Below are positions 29,963 through 41,597 of a stretch of 64,000 nucleotides of DNA, piece after piece. Positions within the stretch are counted from its first letter, which is position 1. Every line of letters starts with the position of its first letter. Position numbers and translations under genes: made by a program. A model generated the notes under the pieces. That model had not been told where the DNA came from. It saw only the letters and a list, made by a program, of their open reading frames with translations, and made no database searches. Origin of the DNA: Acanthaster planci (taxonomy: Eukaryota > Echinodermata > Asteroidea > Valvatida > Acanthasteridae); contig NW_019091401.1 in assembly GCF_001949145.1 (NCBI RefSeq), positions 471,866-535,865 on the forward strand, written 5' to 3'.

Positions 29963-31990
29963 TTTGTTTTATGACACCTCCTCACAGAGTCTGCAAAATT
30001 TAAGCTAAAAATCACTAATGAAACACCAAACTGGAATTTACATTCATCAAATGTAATTCAAGAATTCCAAACGGAACAGCAACGTTTGAATACATTCATT
30101 AACCAATGTTGTTTGCTATAAGCCGAAATACACGCCTATGCTTTCGTTGCTACGGATATAGTTCTTTGGTTGCTATGGGTATAGTTCTTTTTCAAAATGA
30201 GGCTGCATGGTATAGTCTTTAGTAAAACTAGCAGGCGTCACATGACACACTTTCGGCCAATCAAGATACAAAACCTGTGGGTGAGGTGTTATAACGAGTG
30301 TTATATCCCGAAAAGCGTTATTAACGGGAACGCTATAACCACGGCAAAATTTACACAGTGAATGAGCGTGCAGTTGGGGAACAGGGAGCAATATAACGAG
30401 AATGTATGTAGACCTACTTAACAGGAAATATACCCCTTTGGAGTTACGATGACAAAAATGGAAAACAAAAACAAAAAACAATGGCCACATCAGGGCCAAT
30501 ACATTGGGGATCATATTGGTTTACTAATGCAAGAATTTTTGTGTAGTTTCTTCTACAAAGCCACAGCAAGAGAACACCAAATGATCTTGTACATGCACTT
30601 GGATTGTTGATTTTTGATCTGATCTAAATTTCACAAAATATCACCATCTCCTGACAACTACAACAGGCTAGTCGTAACAAACCACATCCTAAATTGAGCA
30701 ACAGTAGTGATGTACAAAAGTGTTAACCGAATAACCCGCACTCAGCGGTAGTAGAATACTAAAAGAAGTGCAGAATAAGCACTCAGTTCTAGCAGAACAC
30801 TGCCTGAACATGGTGTTCCACTCCACAAACCGATCTGAACACCGATTTCCAAACTCCAAAGCCTCACAATCATGTACTCAAAAATAGTTGATAAAAACCA
30901 GTAGGGAGTATATTATTACCACTTTTGCCCATCTTTCATCACGCTGAAATTTCAAAACTAATGGGTTCACGCCTTATAACAGACAGTCATTCTGCCATAC
31001 TCGGTTTTCGGTCCTCAAAGGAGGCTACAGGGTAATTTTAGGTGCATGTACCTGGCGGGAACGAGTCTACTTTCCTCCTTTACCTGATCCCCAATGCACG
31101 TGTGATGGCACGTGTGGATAGGACTTTGACAGCCCTCCATTTCACGGTTCACTGATCCATCCATACGTAATCAACCCCCACCCCTTATACTGCGTGAGGC
31201 ATTAACACAACGATAAGATAACAATGAGCAGGTGAAGTATGCCAAGCATTCCTTCCTCCACTACAAACCCTATCGTTTATCATTTGTCATCAACGTTCTG
31301 GTTATAGTGTGTCCGAAGTTTTGGACTATCAGGAGTTCCGAATAGGTTTGACTTTAAATTGGGTAAGACGCTTTTTAATGTATCTTTAATTTAAGGTCTT
31401 CTTAAGTTCATGCAATTTATCTGATCAGGGCCGACCTAACTTGTTAACTGTCTAAATGCATGGAGGCATACATGAAGAGTTTAAGAAGCGTTCTGAAGAG
31501 TTTTTGTCATCCTTGTCTGCAGAATGTTATTACTTACTTTGACAAGGAAGAACATGGTAAAGGGTACTCCCCTGGAATTGCTGGGATTTGTATTCTATGC
31601 AATATAACGCCTAGGTTATAACAACGACTGGGGCATGGGAATATGCGGCGCGCCGTGAATATCCACAGCCAAGCATGGTGCCTTCTATTATGAACTTGGC
31701 ATAAAAGCTACGTTCTAGCCGAGCACAACGGGGTACGTTGGAGATTAAGGTATAACATGAAAAGTGTTTCTAATGGTCAGTGCAGAATTGTTCTCAAGTG
31801 GGTACTGAAGCACTGATGTATGACTTTCGTCAAACGATTTGGTCGTGGCTAAGGTGCTTACAATTATAAGAGTCACATAGGCCTTCTGCAGTAAACCACT
31901 TAAACGCAGTAAACTGTGCAGTATCAGAAATGACCCCAACTAAACTGTTAATGTTATGTTTTCCCTCATTATCTTTTCACTTTGGAATAG
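29963..31990. other. no gene supported; upstream of the first membrane-protein gene
   Basis: AT-rich DNA. At 30271-30330 a GTGAGGTGTTATAACGAGTG segment resembles, in reverse, sequence just right of the preceding MITE, so part of 29963-30360 may be element-derived. The promoter and any 5' non-coding exon of the gene starting at 32013 should be here, but I could not pick them out. Confidence 0.35.
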
Positions 31991-32012
31991 CTAAGAAGTG
32001 TCTTCCACCACA

Positions 32013-33463
32013 ATGGACAATAAGAAGCACAGCGTGCTGTTTATTTGCCTGGTTATTCTCGTCCTGGCAGAGTTCATCATGACGCTCTTCGTCAACGCTT
32101 TGGCCGGTATAGGGTCCAGCGGAACCAGTATAGGTACATAAAGACAAAGTGAGAAAGACACAAAGGCTGACAACTGTTAAGCGATTGGTTTCATCAAATC
32201 AAGTCCTGTACTCCATTTCGGATTCGAAAGGGGGTCAAAGTTTAAGTCATTACCCTCGGCTTAAACCTGAGGGTTCTGCTTATTTGTTTTTGCCCAATAA
32301 GAAGAGTGTTCGGTTCAAGCCAGAATTGAAAAAAACACCCTTTCTTCAGACAGAGGACGGGATCTTTTGTCTAAACTATGGGCCCCGAACTTTATCTTTT
32401 TGTGTGGCTAAACTTAAAATGCCAACTTAGAGCGATATTTTCTTTGTGTAGACCTATGTCCTGACCTATTCAAACAAGTATAGGACCACAAATTAAAAAG
32501 TGCTGGAAATCTAAGTTCACAGTTTGAAATGATGTTGTCCACAGATTGGTTTCTGAATAGCACCGGGGAAATTTCCGACTACTACTATGTAGAGATTACA
32601 CCAGCTGGATGGACCTTCACGATCTGGGCTTTCATCTATACCTACCAGGCCCTCATCGTCTTGTACTGGCTCACCTCCATCTGCAGGCGTAACAAGACTG
32701 GCTATGTATACCGCAGCCCCGCCGTCATTACCCCGGTCATGCTGGTTCTTTACGCCATCAACCTAGTCCTGAACATGACATGGCTGTTCCTATTTGACCG
32801 CCAGTACTTGCCGGCCGCCGTGGTTGTCAGCGCCTTCCTGCCGACCACGCTCTGCATCATTCTCTTCATGAACCATCGACTGGTGGATCAACACGGCTAC
32901 GACTTGGTACACAACAAGAGGTGAGTTTTTATAATGATCTACTCATTCAACTTGAATGTTTCCTCATTTTTAAGAGAGCTTTCTTACTAAGCTTTGATGA
33001 CCTCTCTCCCTCTCTTTTAACAAGGGGCGACCTTGTTGCCATCCGGGCAATCATCCAAAACGGCATGGCATTTTACGCCACATGGGTCACCATAGCAACT
33101 CTTCTGAACCTGTCCATCGTTCTCAGCTATTGGGGAGGGATGGAGCAGTCCACGGCGTGCACCATCAGCCTCTCTATCCTATTGGTGGAGGTCTTGCTGT
33201 ATTCTGTCCTGGAGAATGTCGTGTGGGAGAGGTACCTCCGCTACACCTACACCGTCTGGCTGGTGGTCATCTTCGCCCTGATCGGCAGCATCGCCAAGAA
33301 CTGGAACGTGGAGAAAACTAACTCCATTTTTTCGGTCGTGCTGTGCGGCTTGGCCTTTGCACTGTTCCTGATCAAGCTGGTGGTGAGCGTGTGGCGGACT
33401 TTCACATACCCACTCTACGCTGAATCGACGTCCCTGTCAAAAGAGGAGCTGGCCCTGGCTTAG
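32013..33463 (+). CDS. TspO/MBR-like multi-pass membrane protein, paralogue 1
   Basis: Three exons: 32013-32133, 32545-32920 and 33025-33463, joining in frame to 311 residues. Introns are GT-AG: donors GTACAT and GTGAGT, acceptors TCCACAG and TTAACAAG; a TTTGGAATAG acceptor at 31990 suggests a 5' non-coding exon. One hydrophobic segment is in exon 1 (VLFICLVILVLAEFIMTLFV), three in exon 2, about four in exon 3. After the first comes an N-glycosylation sequon (FLNSTG) and EITPAGWTFTIWAFIY, which resembles the PxGWxFxxxW region of TspO/tryptophan-rich membrane proteins. Exon 3 has NGMAFYATWVTIATLLNLSI and ENVVWERYLRYTYTVW. TspO proteins bind porphyrins or steroids; whether this larger family does is unknown. 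It is the most divergent of three tandem copies. AATAAA at 33867. Confidence 0.85.
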
Positions 33464-33866
33464 AGTTACCTGTGCTGCAAAAAAGATCCCACAGTACAGA
33501 CCCTAAGCAGAAACGGTCATCTAAACTCTTACGGCTGCACCATGGGGAAAAATGACAGACCAACAAACATTACTTCCTCAAACAAAGGAAAATGAATTGC
33601 ATCATGATGGGTAGGAGAGTGATTGAGACCAACACCAGTGATTACTAGAATATTGATCCCATTGTATAGCAAACACAGAGTGTGGAAAGCTTAAACTTGT
33701 GTCTCGCACTGAACACAACTCACTGAGATGTATTCGCCTGTTTGTCATCGTCAACCGTGTATATACTATACTTAATATTCCATGATTTTAAACTATTTCA
33801 AGCAACTATTGTAAACTAGCTTATATATGGAGTGCAACAATTTTTGAATTAACTGATTTAGTGATG

Positions 33867-33872
33867 AATAAA
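33867..33872 (+). terminator. polyadenylation signal of paralogue 1
   Basis: AATAAA, 404 nt after the stop codon at 33463, the first such hexamer that I noticed downstream on this strand. Confidence 0.45.
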
Positions 33873-36240
33873 TACTACATAGCATGCTGTATTAAAGGTG
33901 TATATGTATTTTGTTACTTGGCTTCACATGTGCTTGTGTATCGCAATGTACGAACTTGTGCCATTTGTGATCAACACTTTAGAAAGCTGGATATGATCCC
34001 CGTGTTAACCAAGACGATCGAACAATAATCCGCATGAAAACGAGAAAACGAGGATCTCCATATTATCGCAAGTTTCGTTTCTTCGTTCATCCTCACCCAA
34101 GAAATGAATGCTAATCTAATCACAGAATTGCTTGCCTGATAATGGTTATCCGAACTGTAATGTCAAAATCACAAAATCCATTTGGTGTAAACTCCGGATC
34201 ATTTTAATTGCAAGGGGTATAGAAAAGTATGCAGCATATTTATCAGAAAAGCTAGGTCAGAATATCGCTTACTTAGAATGGTTTGCGCAATCAACGCAAA
34301 CTGAACTTTGTATCCTCATTACTCCAGTAAGACAAAAAGACAACACAGCCAACAACACTGTTAAGGGATCACGCAAAGATATCAACCCCATAATCTTTCA
34401 TAACCTTTATTTGACATTTTGTAGGAAGAAATGTTCCTTGGACATTCTTTCCGCTTTTAACTGTTTTCAATGTACTCTTAAATCCTAGGTCATTGTTCAT
34501 GGAAATGTTAGAACCCTTAATTGTATGCCCTTGTTGAAACTTGATGAGCAAAGAAAGAATAAGATCAGAGCTGTACATGGTCACGAAGAGGACCAACTTA
34601 TATAGAGCAAATTGACCATTCCAGGTTGACAGACAAAACTCACAAAATATGAAACACAAAAGTAACAAAACCCAGCCCAGCAAAGTTCCAGCCAACAGAC
34701 CAGACAATACACGCAGTAAACCAACCAAATCGATCCAAAAAAGAAGGGGCGCGCTGCCGACGTGATTTTTTTATCGTGTTTTGAAAAAATAAAGTTACCA
34801 TTTTCTCAGGAAAGTGGAGAATAATCCCCACCCTTTGGCCCTTAGGACCGGCAGCCAAAAGCGTGTCACTGAATGGACCGCCAGACTATGATGGAATATA
34901 AATCGAACGTTGAAGCTAGTGCCATTGAAACAATGGATTCACGGTTCTCTCCGTCTCATATCTTGCTTCATATGGGCAAACGCGTCGTTCTACAAGGAGT
35001 ACCGGCACTGTTCCCAAATTTGCTTATGCAACGCACTTTTATCCACCAAGTAAACAAAACACAATAGCCCAAAACTACACGTGCAATGCAACGTGCTCGA
35101 ATCCTTGCTTCATCGATTCTATTGTGAACCAAATCACCTTTTCATTAGTCCCGTGTGTGGAAATTTATGGGCAAGAGGTATTTACAAAGGAAATGACTCT
35201 ATTATAAAGGTTCGAGGCTACCAACTTGTCATACATCGTTCTTCCGACTTGCAGATGTCATTTACCCCTTCCACTATCTAGAGAGACGGACTTGCAGTAT
35301 CGTGGCTTGAGGTAAGTGTGCCTTTATAGTATGGCGCCGTGAATACAGTCGAATCTCATTAGTTAAAGGTCCTTTGGACTTTGCAGATTGCCTTGCTATA
35401 ACTAACCTTGTATTATCAGGAATGAAAACAATGACGAACTAAGGATCAGGACCTATAAAGGTTTCTTTGTTATGAGCAGATGTCGTACCGGAGCAATTAC
35501 TCTTTGTTTCATGAACGAGGTTGAACCGTATCAAGTTCGATAAACTGTAGTGCATGTCTCATTTTCATTGATTGGGTACATTTTCTATATATTCTGACCA
35601 TACATTTTCTCATAAAACTTAACCAAATGATCAATCATGTTATATATAGAGAAAAAAATACGCATTTGAAATAAGGAAACGATTTTACGTTGTAGGTTGA
35701 ATTCCTGTCTCGATGTTTGTTTTCCCAATGGTGAATTTATGTCATTGCTGTAGGAAGTGAGTCAAATGACTTCCCAACAAACAGCCTAGCAGTTACTTAC
35801 TCATTTGCTCTATCACTGTAGGCCTATCTGTACTTTTTAGTTAAAAATAAAAAGTATAGATATATTTACGTGCTTTAATGTATAGCGGAGGATTGCATGA
35901 AAGGTCCCCAATCTTTAAGGGAACGTCATCTCTTCAGAAAACAAAAATAAATTCATATTAGCGCAAACGTCATTGCAGATTCAAACAGCACTGCAGCAAC
36001 ATCAGCTGCTTGCTGACATTTAGGTTCGTCAGCCCAGCCTAGTAAAAAAAATAATTCCAGAAAATTAATTTCTCACCTGAAACGCGTTATTTAATTGCTA
36101 TCAAAATCATGATAATATACTACAGTGAGAAAATCGTTTGCCTAACTGCACCAGTGCTCTCGCTATGGCAGCTGCATTCAAGTGGCGTGCAGTCGGCTCA
36201 CGTGCACGCGGTTTTCTTCCCCGTGCGCATTATCCTTGCG
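33873..36240. other. no gene supported between paralogues 1 and 2
   Basis: AT-rich. A hydrophobic minus-strand open frame (34728-34369, starting MVGLLRVLSGLLAGTLLGWV) lacks supporting splice sites or recognisable domain. A TTGAG|GTAAGTG donor-like site is at 35311, without a convincing exon. TAGGCCTA at 35819. Confidence 0.35.
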
Positions 36241-36249
36241 ACCCTGAAC

Positions 36250-36365
36250 GACTGCCAACAATACGTGAAACGTTATGAAACTTTTTGTCGGTCAAAGTTC
36301 GTGCAGATTACGAAACGTGTGGTTTTGGTTGTAGAAGTCAAGGAGCCCTGAATGGTTTCTCAGAG
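36250..36365 (+). promoter_or_regulatory. conserved upstream box of paralogue 2 (DR1-like site, decayed TATA)
   Basis: ACTGCCAACAATACGTGAAA, CGTTATGAAACTTTTTG and CGGTCAAAGTTCG (36289-36301) match the box upstream of paralogue 3 closely. GGTCA-A-AGTTC resembles a DR1 nuclear-receptor element (AGGTCAaAGTTCA). Where paralogue 3 has GGTTTATAAAAGG, this copy has GGTTGTAGAAGTCAAGG, so the TATA box is degenerate. It lies about 1.9 kb before the second exon; function is inferred only from conservation. Confidence 0.45.
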
Positions 36366-38197
36366 ACAAGGACAGGAACTTAATAAAAACAGGCATGCAC
36401 GTCATGTTCATTCTTGTACCAATTATCCCGTGCCTGTCATAATTTCTGAATTTGCGGCCAAGATTATTTCTGTGTTTTTTTAAAGGCTGCGAGGTAGGTA
36501 AAAAGTCAAGACTTACATCGCATGCCTGACATAGACGCTAAGGCAGGATCGAACTTTACATTTGGCGTGCTAGCGCCGGTATTTTCACAGTAAAGTGGGC
36601 CTGATTGAAATAAAAAATACTAGTGCTGAAGAGGCCATTACTGTTCGTTCTAAAACCACGCCCGCCAGCTGCGTATACATGTATATACTTAGCTGGATTC
36701 TTTTAGAGATGACTAGGGCGGTTACCACACTCATTGCAATTGCAATGTTTATTATTTTACTTCATTTTTGGAGGGCCTAAGTCGAATAAAGTTTGGAAGA
36801 CCTTATGAAAAGTGTGAACCATGTGGGGTCTTAATTTGCGTCTATATACGGTTAAGGACGAGACAAACAGATTAAATGGCTCCACCAACGGTGACAACTA
36901 AGGCCTTGTCAGAAACGGGCTTCCAGAGTTACGGCTAGGTCTATTCTCTACGCGTCTCCGCACATTTCCAATGGAGGGAAGAGCTAGACCTAGCTCTAGA
37001 CAACAGATTCGGATGCAGCCCAACAACCATGGGTTGTTAAATTTCATGGAACCCCAGACCCATCTCTTCAGTACTAACTTACTACTTAAGGCTTCAACGG
37101 GTAGAGTAGTAGACATAAGCCCGTGTACACCCATATCAAACTACTACAGTGCCAACTCAACGGGAAAACAGTGTTTAAGCCCGCTGTTGGCCTACATAAA
37201 TGCGTGCAAATTTGCGTGTGTTTTAAGTGCGGCTGTTTGATATTGTCTGCGTTTATTTTCAAGCAAAATCCGCACTTTTCCTATTTGAAAACGGCTACTT
37301 TTGCGGGTGCGTTTGCCACCTAAGCCCTGGAGATGACTTTTCTCCAGACTTGTTACTCTTAAAATAACGCATAGTCTGCGTTATTATAGAGCATACTTGG
37401 GCGTTGCATTGGAACGCATACATGATAATAGCGTTTATCCAAATCCGTTTACTGTCAACCTCGACTTCATGGGCTGCGTGCGCGTTGCTTCACTAGCCCC
37501 TGGTTGTGTAGAAAGCGAATGTGCTATTCTGGCTGACTATACATAAACGTAAATCTCGCGCGTATTTCAAATGCTGCACGCTCGTGCCCACTATCCGGTT
37601 CGTGAGTGACTTCGTCACAAAGGCGGACGCGCCACGATTTGCAGGCTCTCATTGGACAATCGCTGAAGTTGCGCGTTAACTTCCGGTTCCAAGGTTCCAT
37701 GTAAACGGCAATCAATGCATGTGCAGTGCACGTGTGCAGTTGGCATGGTTTAAACTGAAGTGGCGTCACAGTTACGAACCGGATTCTCTTGTTCGTCACG
37801 CAATCACAGTGTAATCACACTGAATAAAGTCCTAATTTAAATATCCTAAATAATAATGGGATATTTAAATTATACAATATAACCAGGAGTTAGATCGCGC
37901 AAGGCATGGTGGGAACCAACATGGCGCGGCAAGATCGTACCCATGGGAACGAAGCTTGTTTACTTTTTCTCTCCTGAGAAAAATATTGACACTCTCACAA
38001 CAAACGCGTACGAACAACGACGCGCACTGAAAACGTTCGAGGCGCCTGTATTTGAAATTCTAGTTCATAACTCTGTATTTATACAAATCTCCGCCATAAA
38101 CTGGTAGGTATGCGCATTCCGCCCAAGGGAAATGCAGTTAGTATTTTAAATGTAGCTTTGCACTCCTTTCGAAAGATGTTGTCTCTGTCTTTTGCAG
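36366..38197. other. probable first intron of paralogue 2
   Basis: Runs from the conserved upstream box to the acceptor TCTCTGTCTTTTGCAG at 38197. No other gene is supported. Small direct and inverted repeats occur near 36960-37190. Confidence 0.4.
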
Positions 38198-38265
38198 GTT
38201 TTTATATGAAACTGGGCAAGGAGGATTATTGTGAAGGATCACCTCTACTTGTACCTGACAGTAAA

Positions 38266-39968
38266 ATGGGCGTCGAAAGAGCCAGAGAGCACGATGTACT
38301 GTTCATCTGCATGTCAGTGCTCGTCACGGTCGTGCTTATCCTAACACTGTTTATAAACGCCCTCTCAGGAAGCATCGGTATAGACATGGGTAAGTGTCCT
38401 GATCTATAGAGTATTATTTGTGCTCCCAGTCTGGTACAAATCAAGTCCTTGCTCACTGTTATAAAGTATTCCAGGAACAATGAATGGTTTTGATAACGAA
38501 CAGCTTTTGAGACGACCTGTGCTTGGCTTGTGCATGATTGAGTAGTTGCGGCTTATGTGACAACAGACTTGAATATCGCGTCGCGTTGTCTTCTCTAAGG
38601 TAGATCAACGAAAATGTCTACAAGCCGCCCTTGTGATTCTAAACACGACATAAATCAAGTCTGATCCTTGGTGTCTGCCCACAGGTTGGTTTCTTAACAA
38701 TACCGGTGACGTCTCCGACTACTACTACCTGGAGATCACACCGGCCGGTTGGACCTTCTCCATCTGGGCTGTCATCTACACTTTCCAGGTTCTCTTCATC
38801 CTCTACGTCTTGATATCACTCTGCCGACGCAACGACCAGGGCCCCGTCTACCGCAATCCGCCCGTGATCAACTCCCTGATGCTGCTGCTGTACACTATCA
38901 ACCTGGGCCTCAATGTGTCCTGGCTCTTCCTGTGGGATCGCCAACTGTTGCCGGTGGCTTTGGTGGTCATAGCTCTGCTGCCATTCACGCTCTACCTGGC
39001 ACTCATTATTAACCATCGACTGGTGAACAAGTCAGGCAGCAACTTGAGGAATTACCACAGGCAAGTAACGGTAACATTTTATAAGAGCAGATTTTGCGGC
39101 TGAACAACATCTTGCTAAATGATACAAAGCTCATCTTGTTCGAAGAGTTCACTCGGAACCGAAAAAAAGCAGGCACTCGTAAATTGGCGTGCAATCATGC
39201 TATGCTATAATTTCCACTTTAAAGTTACCCAGAGCGATGACACAACTTTTTAGTAATGGTAATCATGAATTTATTGCTAACAACTAATCTCATTCATTAT
39301 TTGGCTGCAAGGGCAGAACATGAAAAGGCATGTTTTTAAAAGAGAAACGCGGCCGTTTGTTCAATTATATGGGTGCTAATAAGTATGGGACGCCTGCTGC
39401 TCACATTGTCAGGTTCTACAGAATAATGGACAGGTTTTTGAATGAAAGAGTAACCATGTTGATGGACACACCATCTAAATCTCATTAGCAAGACTGTATT
39501 CAATTATCTCTGTATTTCTTTCATACTAGGGGTGACCTCATTGCAGTGAGGATAATTGTCCAAAACGGCCTTGCCCTGTACGCCACGTGGGTCACAATCG
39601 CGACACTGCTCAACTTTGCCATCGTGCTCAGCTACTGGGGAGGGATGAGCCAATCCGACGCCAGCACCGTCAGCCTCTCTATCCTCCTCGTTGAGGTCCT
39701 GGTATACTTTGTACTGGAAAACATCGTCTTAGAGAAGTACCTCCGCTACACCTACACTGTATGGATGGTGGTTCTCTTCGCTCTTACTGGCAGCGTCGCC
39801 AAAAACTGGAGCCCAGGAAGCCGCAACTCCATCTTCTCAGTCGTGCTCCTGGCTCTGGCAGGCGCTCTGTTCATCGTCAAGATTGCCCTTTCCATTTGGC
39901 GCGCTTATACCAGGCCGTTGTATGTCAACCAAGTGTCACAATCGAAGCAGGATCTCGCATTAGCTTGA
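38266..39968 (+). CDS. TspO/MBR-like multi-pass membrane protein, paralogue 2
   Basis: Exons 38266-38389, 38685-39060 and 39530-39968 join in frame to 312 residues. Exons 2 and 3 are exactly as long (376 and 439) as in the other copies. The first intron is GT-AG (GTAAGT, CCCACAG). The second begins GCAAGT, a GC donor (CACAG|GCAAGT), and ends ACTAG. Membrane segments: VLFICMSVLVTVVLILTLFI in exon 1, three in exon 2, about four in exon 3. Conserved features are the sequon FLNNTG, EITPAGWTFSIWAVIY, CRRNDQGPVYRNPPVINSLM, WLFLWDRQLLP, YATWVTIATLLNFAIVLSYW and ENIVLEKYLRYTYTVW. Upstream in the same exon the frame is open from an ATG at 38210 (MKLGKEDYCEGSPLLVPDSK), so the N-terminus could be 19 residues longer. 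I chose the ATG that aligns with paralogue 1. Confidence 0.85.
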
Positions 39969-41348
39969 GTTCTGTACTTCGGCGCACTTATTTGTGTAGT
40001 CTTATGTACACACAAATATACATGTACATACATTGTGTCTGTAAAGTTCACGCACAAGACAACCCCTAATCGTCGTATGATACCTCTTGCAGTTAACATT
40101 GGCAGCTCCTTGCACGTGATCGGTATATTGGAACAAAAGCAAAGCTGCAGTTTTAGATCAGACTTTTTTTATTTCGTTACTGTATGATGTAGTTTGCTGA
40201 AGTATTATTTCAGAGCCAGTTCAAGTGATTGCTTGCCAACCTGTCTTTCATCCAAACCGTGCAAAGAGCCCATTGTGGAAAGATTTCATGCACGTACAAA
40301 CCCAGGATATTTGGAGAACAGTGGCTGCCGCTCTTATACATTCTGACGTTGCCTGTATTAGGGGCCTACACTGGATATTTTACGCGTAATTTAACCTTCA
40401 ATTTACTGGCAGAGAGTTGATCTCTTTGAGTCTAATGCAACATAAGCATAATGGTCTTTCGCTTGACTCGCATGATCAGACAAATGAATATTTGTTTAAA
40501 CCTTCCGAGGTAGAAACTTCCAGTGTTTTGTTTTGTAATGTAATACCGCACCAGTTATTATTTCGTAGCCATTAAGTAAAGGGTTTTTATTAAGTAACCG
40601 TTAACAAAGTCGGAAATTTTTATAGAGCCAATGGTGACGAAAATACTTGGAAATAAAAATAGTTCTTGATAATAAAACACAGACAAGTTAACTGTGGTGA
40701 CATTCCCATGTATGTAGGTAGCTGAAAACACAGAATCTGAAACATATACATCGTAAACACACGGTGATCCCCGCATTTCGACTGTTGATAGAATTTTCTG
40801 CGGTGATTCCATACCTTCACAGATCGAACAACACAAAAAACATGTAGTGTCAAACCACAAGCAGTCGACCGGGGTGGGCATGCACACTCAAGCCCCCAAA
40901 ACATTTCCTTGCTCCTGAAGCGCACCGAGTTAAAAGTGCTGTACTGAAGGATCAGGCGTACTACACGTTGTTCGAACGGGCATCACGCACTAGCTCTATT
41001 GAAAAGGTCACACAGACCCTAGCTGACTCACCAGAGGAGGGGAGCCAACCCCACTCAATGAGCCTAAAACACTGAAGATGTGCAGTTTGTGCAAAACGCA
41101 CTAGTCCAAAATATGTCACCCCTCCAAGGTTACTGAAATTTGTTTCAATGGCATCAAGGTGACGCTTCTGGGTGATCATCCGGAAGGTCAAAGAAATTTA
41201 CGTTCTGCAACGGGTCAGACAAGACTTAAGCTGCCATCCTGAGCACAAGGACGACGGCCGGGGAGGCGAATGTTGCCCAATGCGCATCTGTTTTATCGCT
41301 ATCCTTGATGACTGCGCAACCGAACCGAACGTGTCAGTCACATTTATG
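39969..41348. other. 3' flank of paralogue 2, partly duplicated
   Basis: 40225-40490 resembles 47215-47400 after paralogue 3 (for example TTTCATGCACGTACAAACCC versus CCCCATGCATGTATAAAAACC, and TTTCGCT...GCAT.ATCAGA), so the duplicated unit includes the 3' flank. AATAAA is at 40652 and 40671. No other gene is supported; minus-strand frames at 40558-40925 lack domains. Confidence 0.45.
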
Positions 41349-41597
41349 GAATGGGAGACTTTGAGACGCTGGTAGCGGCAGACATACCGGTCCCTTTTCA
41401 AGATACAGACATCAAAATACAACTCCATGTGAACTGGCCGCGGCCATTACCATAAACTTGTGCATAATTTCAAGCCCGCATGCTCAGAACGCGCGCATGC
41501 TCAGAACTGGTAAAAGGACCGATTGGTTTGTTGTCACCATATTGATCATAAGTGTGATCTCTATGGTCGCCACCAAGCGTGTTAAAGTCTCCCATTC
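41349..41597. mobile_element. foldback element, GAATGGGAGACTTT family, copy 1
   Basis: GAATGGGAGACTTTGAGACG at 41349 pairs with AAAGTCTCCCATTC ending at 41597. The right arm, in reverse complement, reads GAATGGGAGACTTTAACACG then CTTGGTGGCGACCAT. A related copy lies at 61719-61931. The inner part carries GCATGCTCAGAAC in both copies. 249 bp, non-coding. Confidence 0.8.

Noticed and set aside
34369-34728. Minus-strand hydrophobic frame of 119 codons
   Set aside because: T-rich DNA gives hydrophobic codons; only the first part is hydrophobic and nothing supports splicing or homology.
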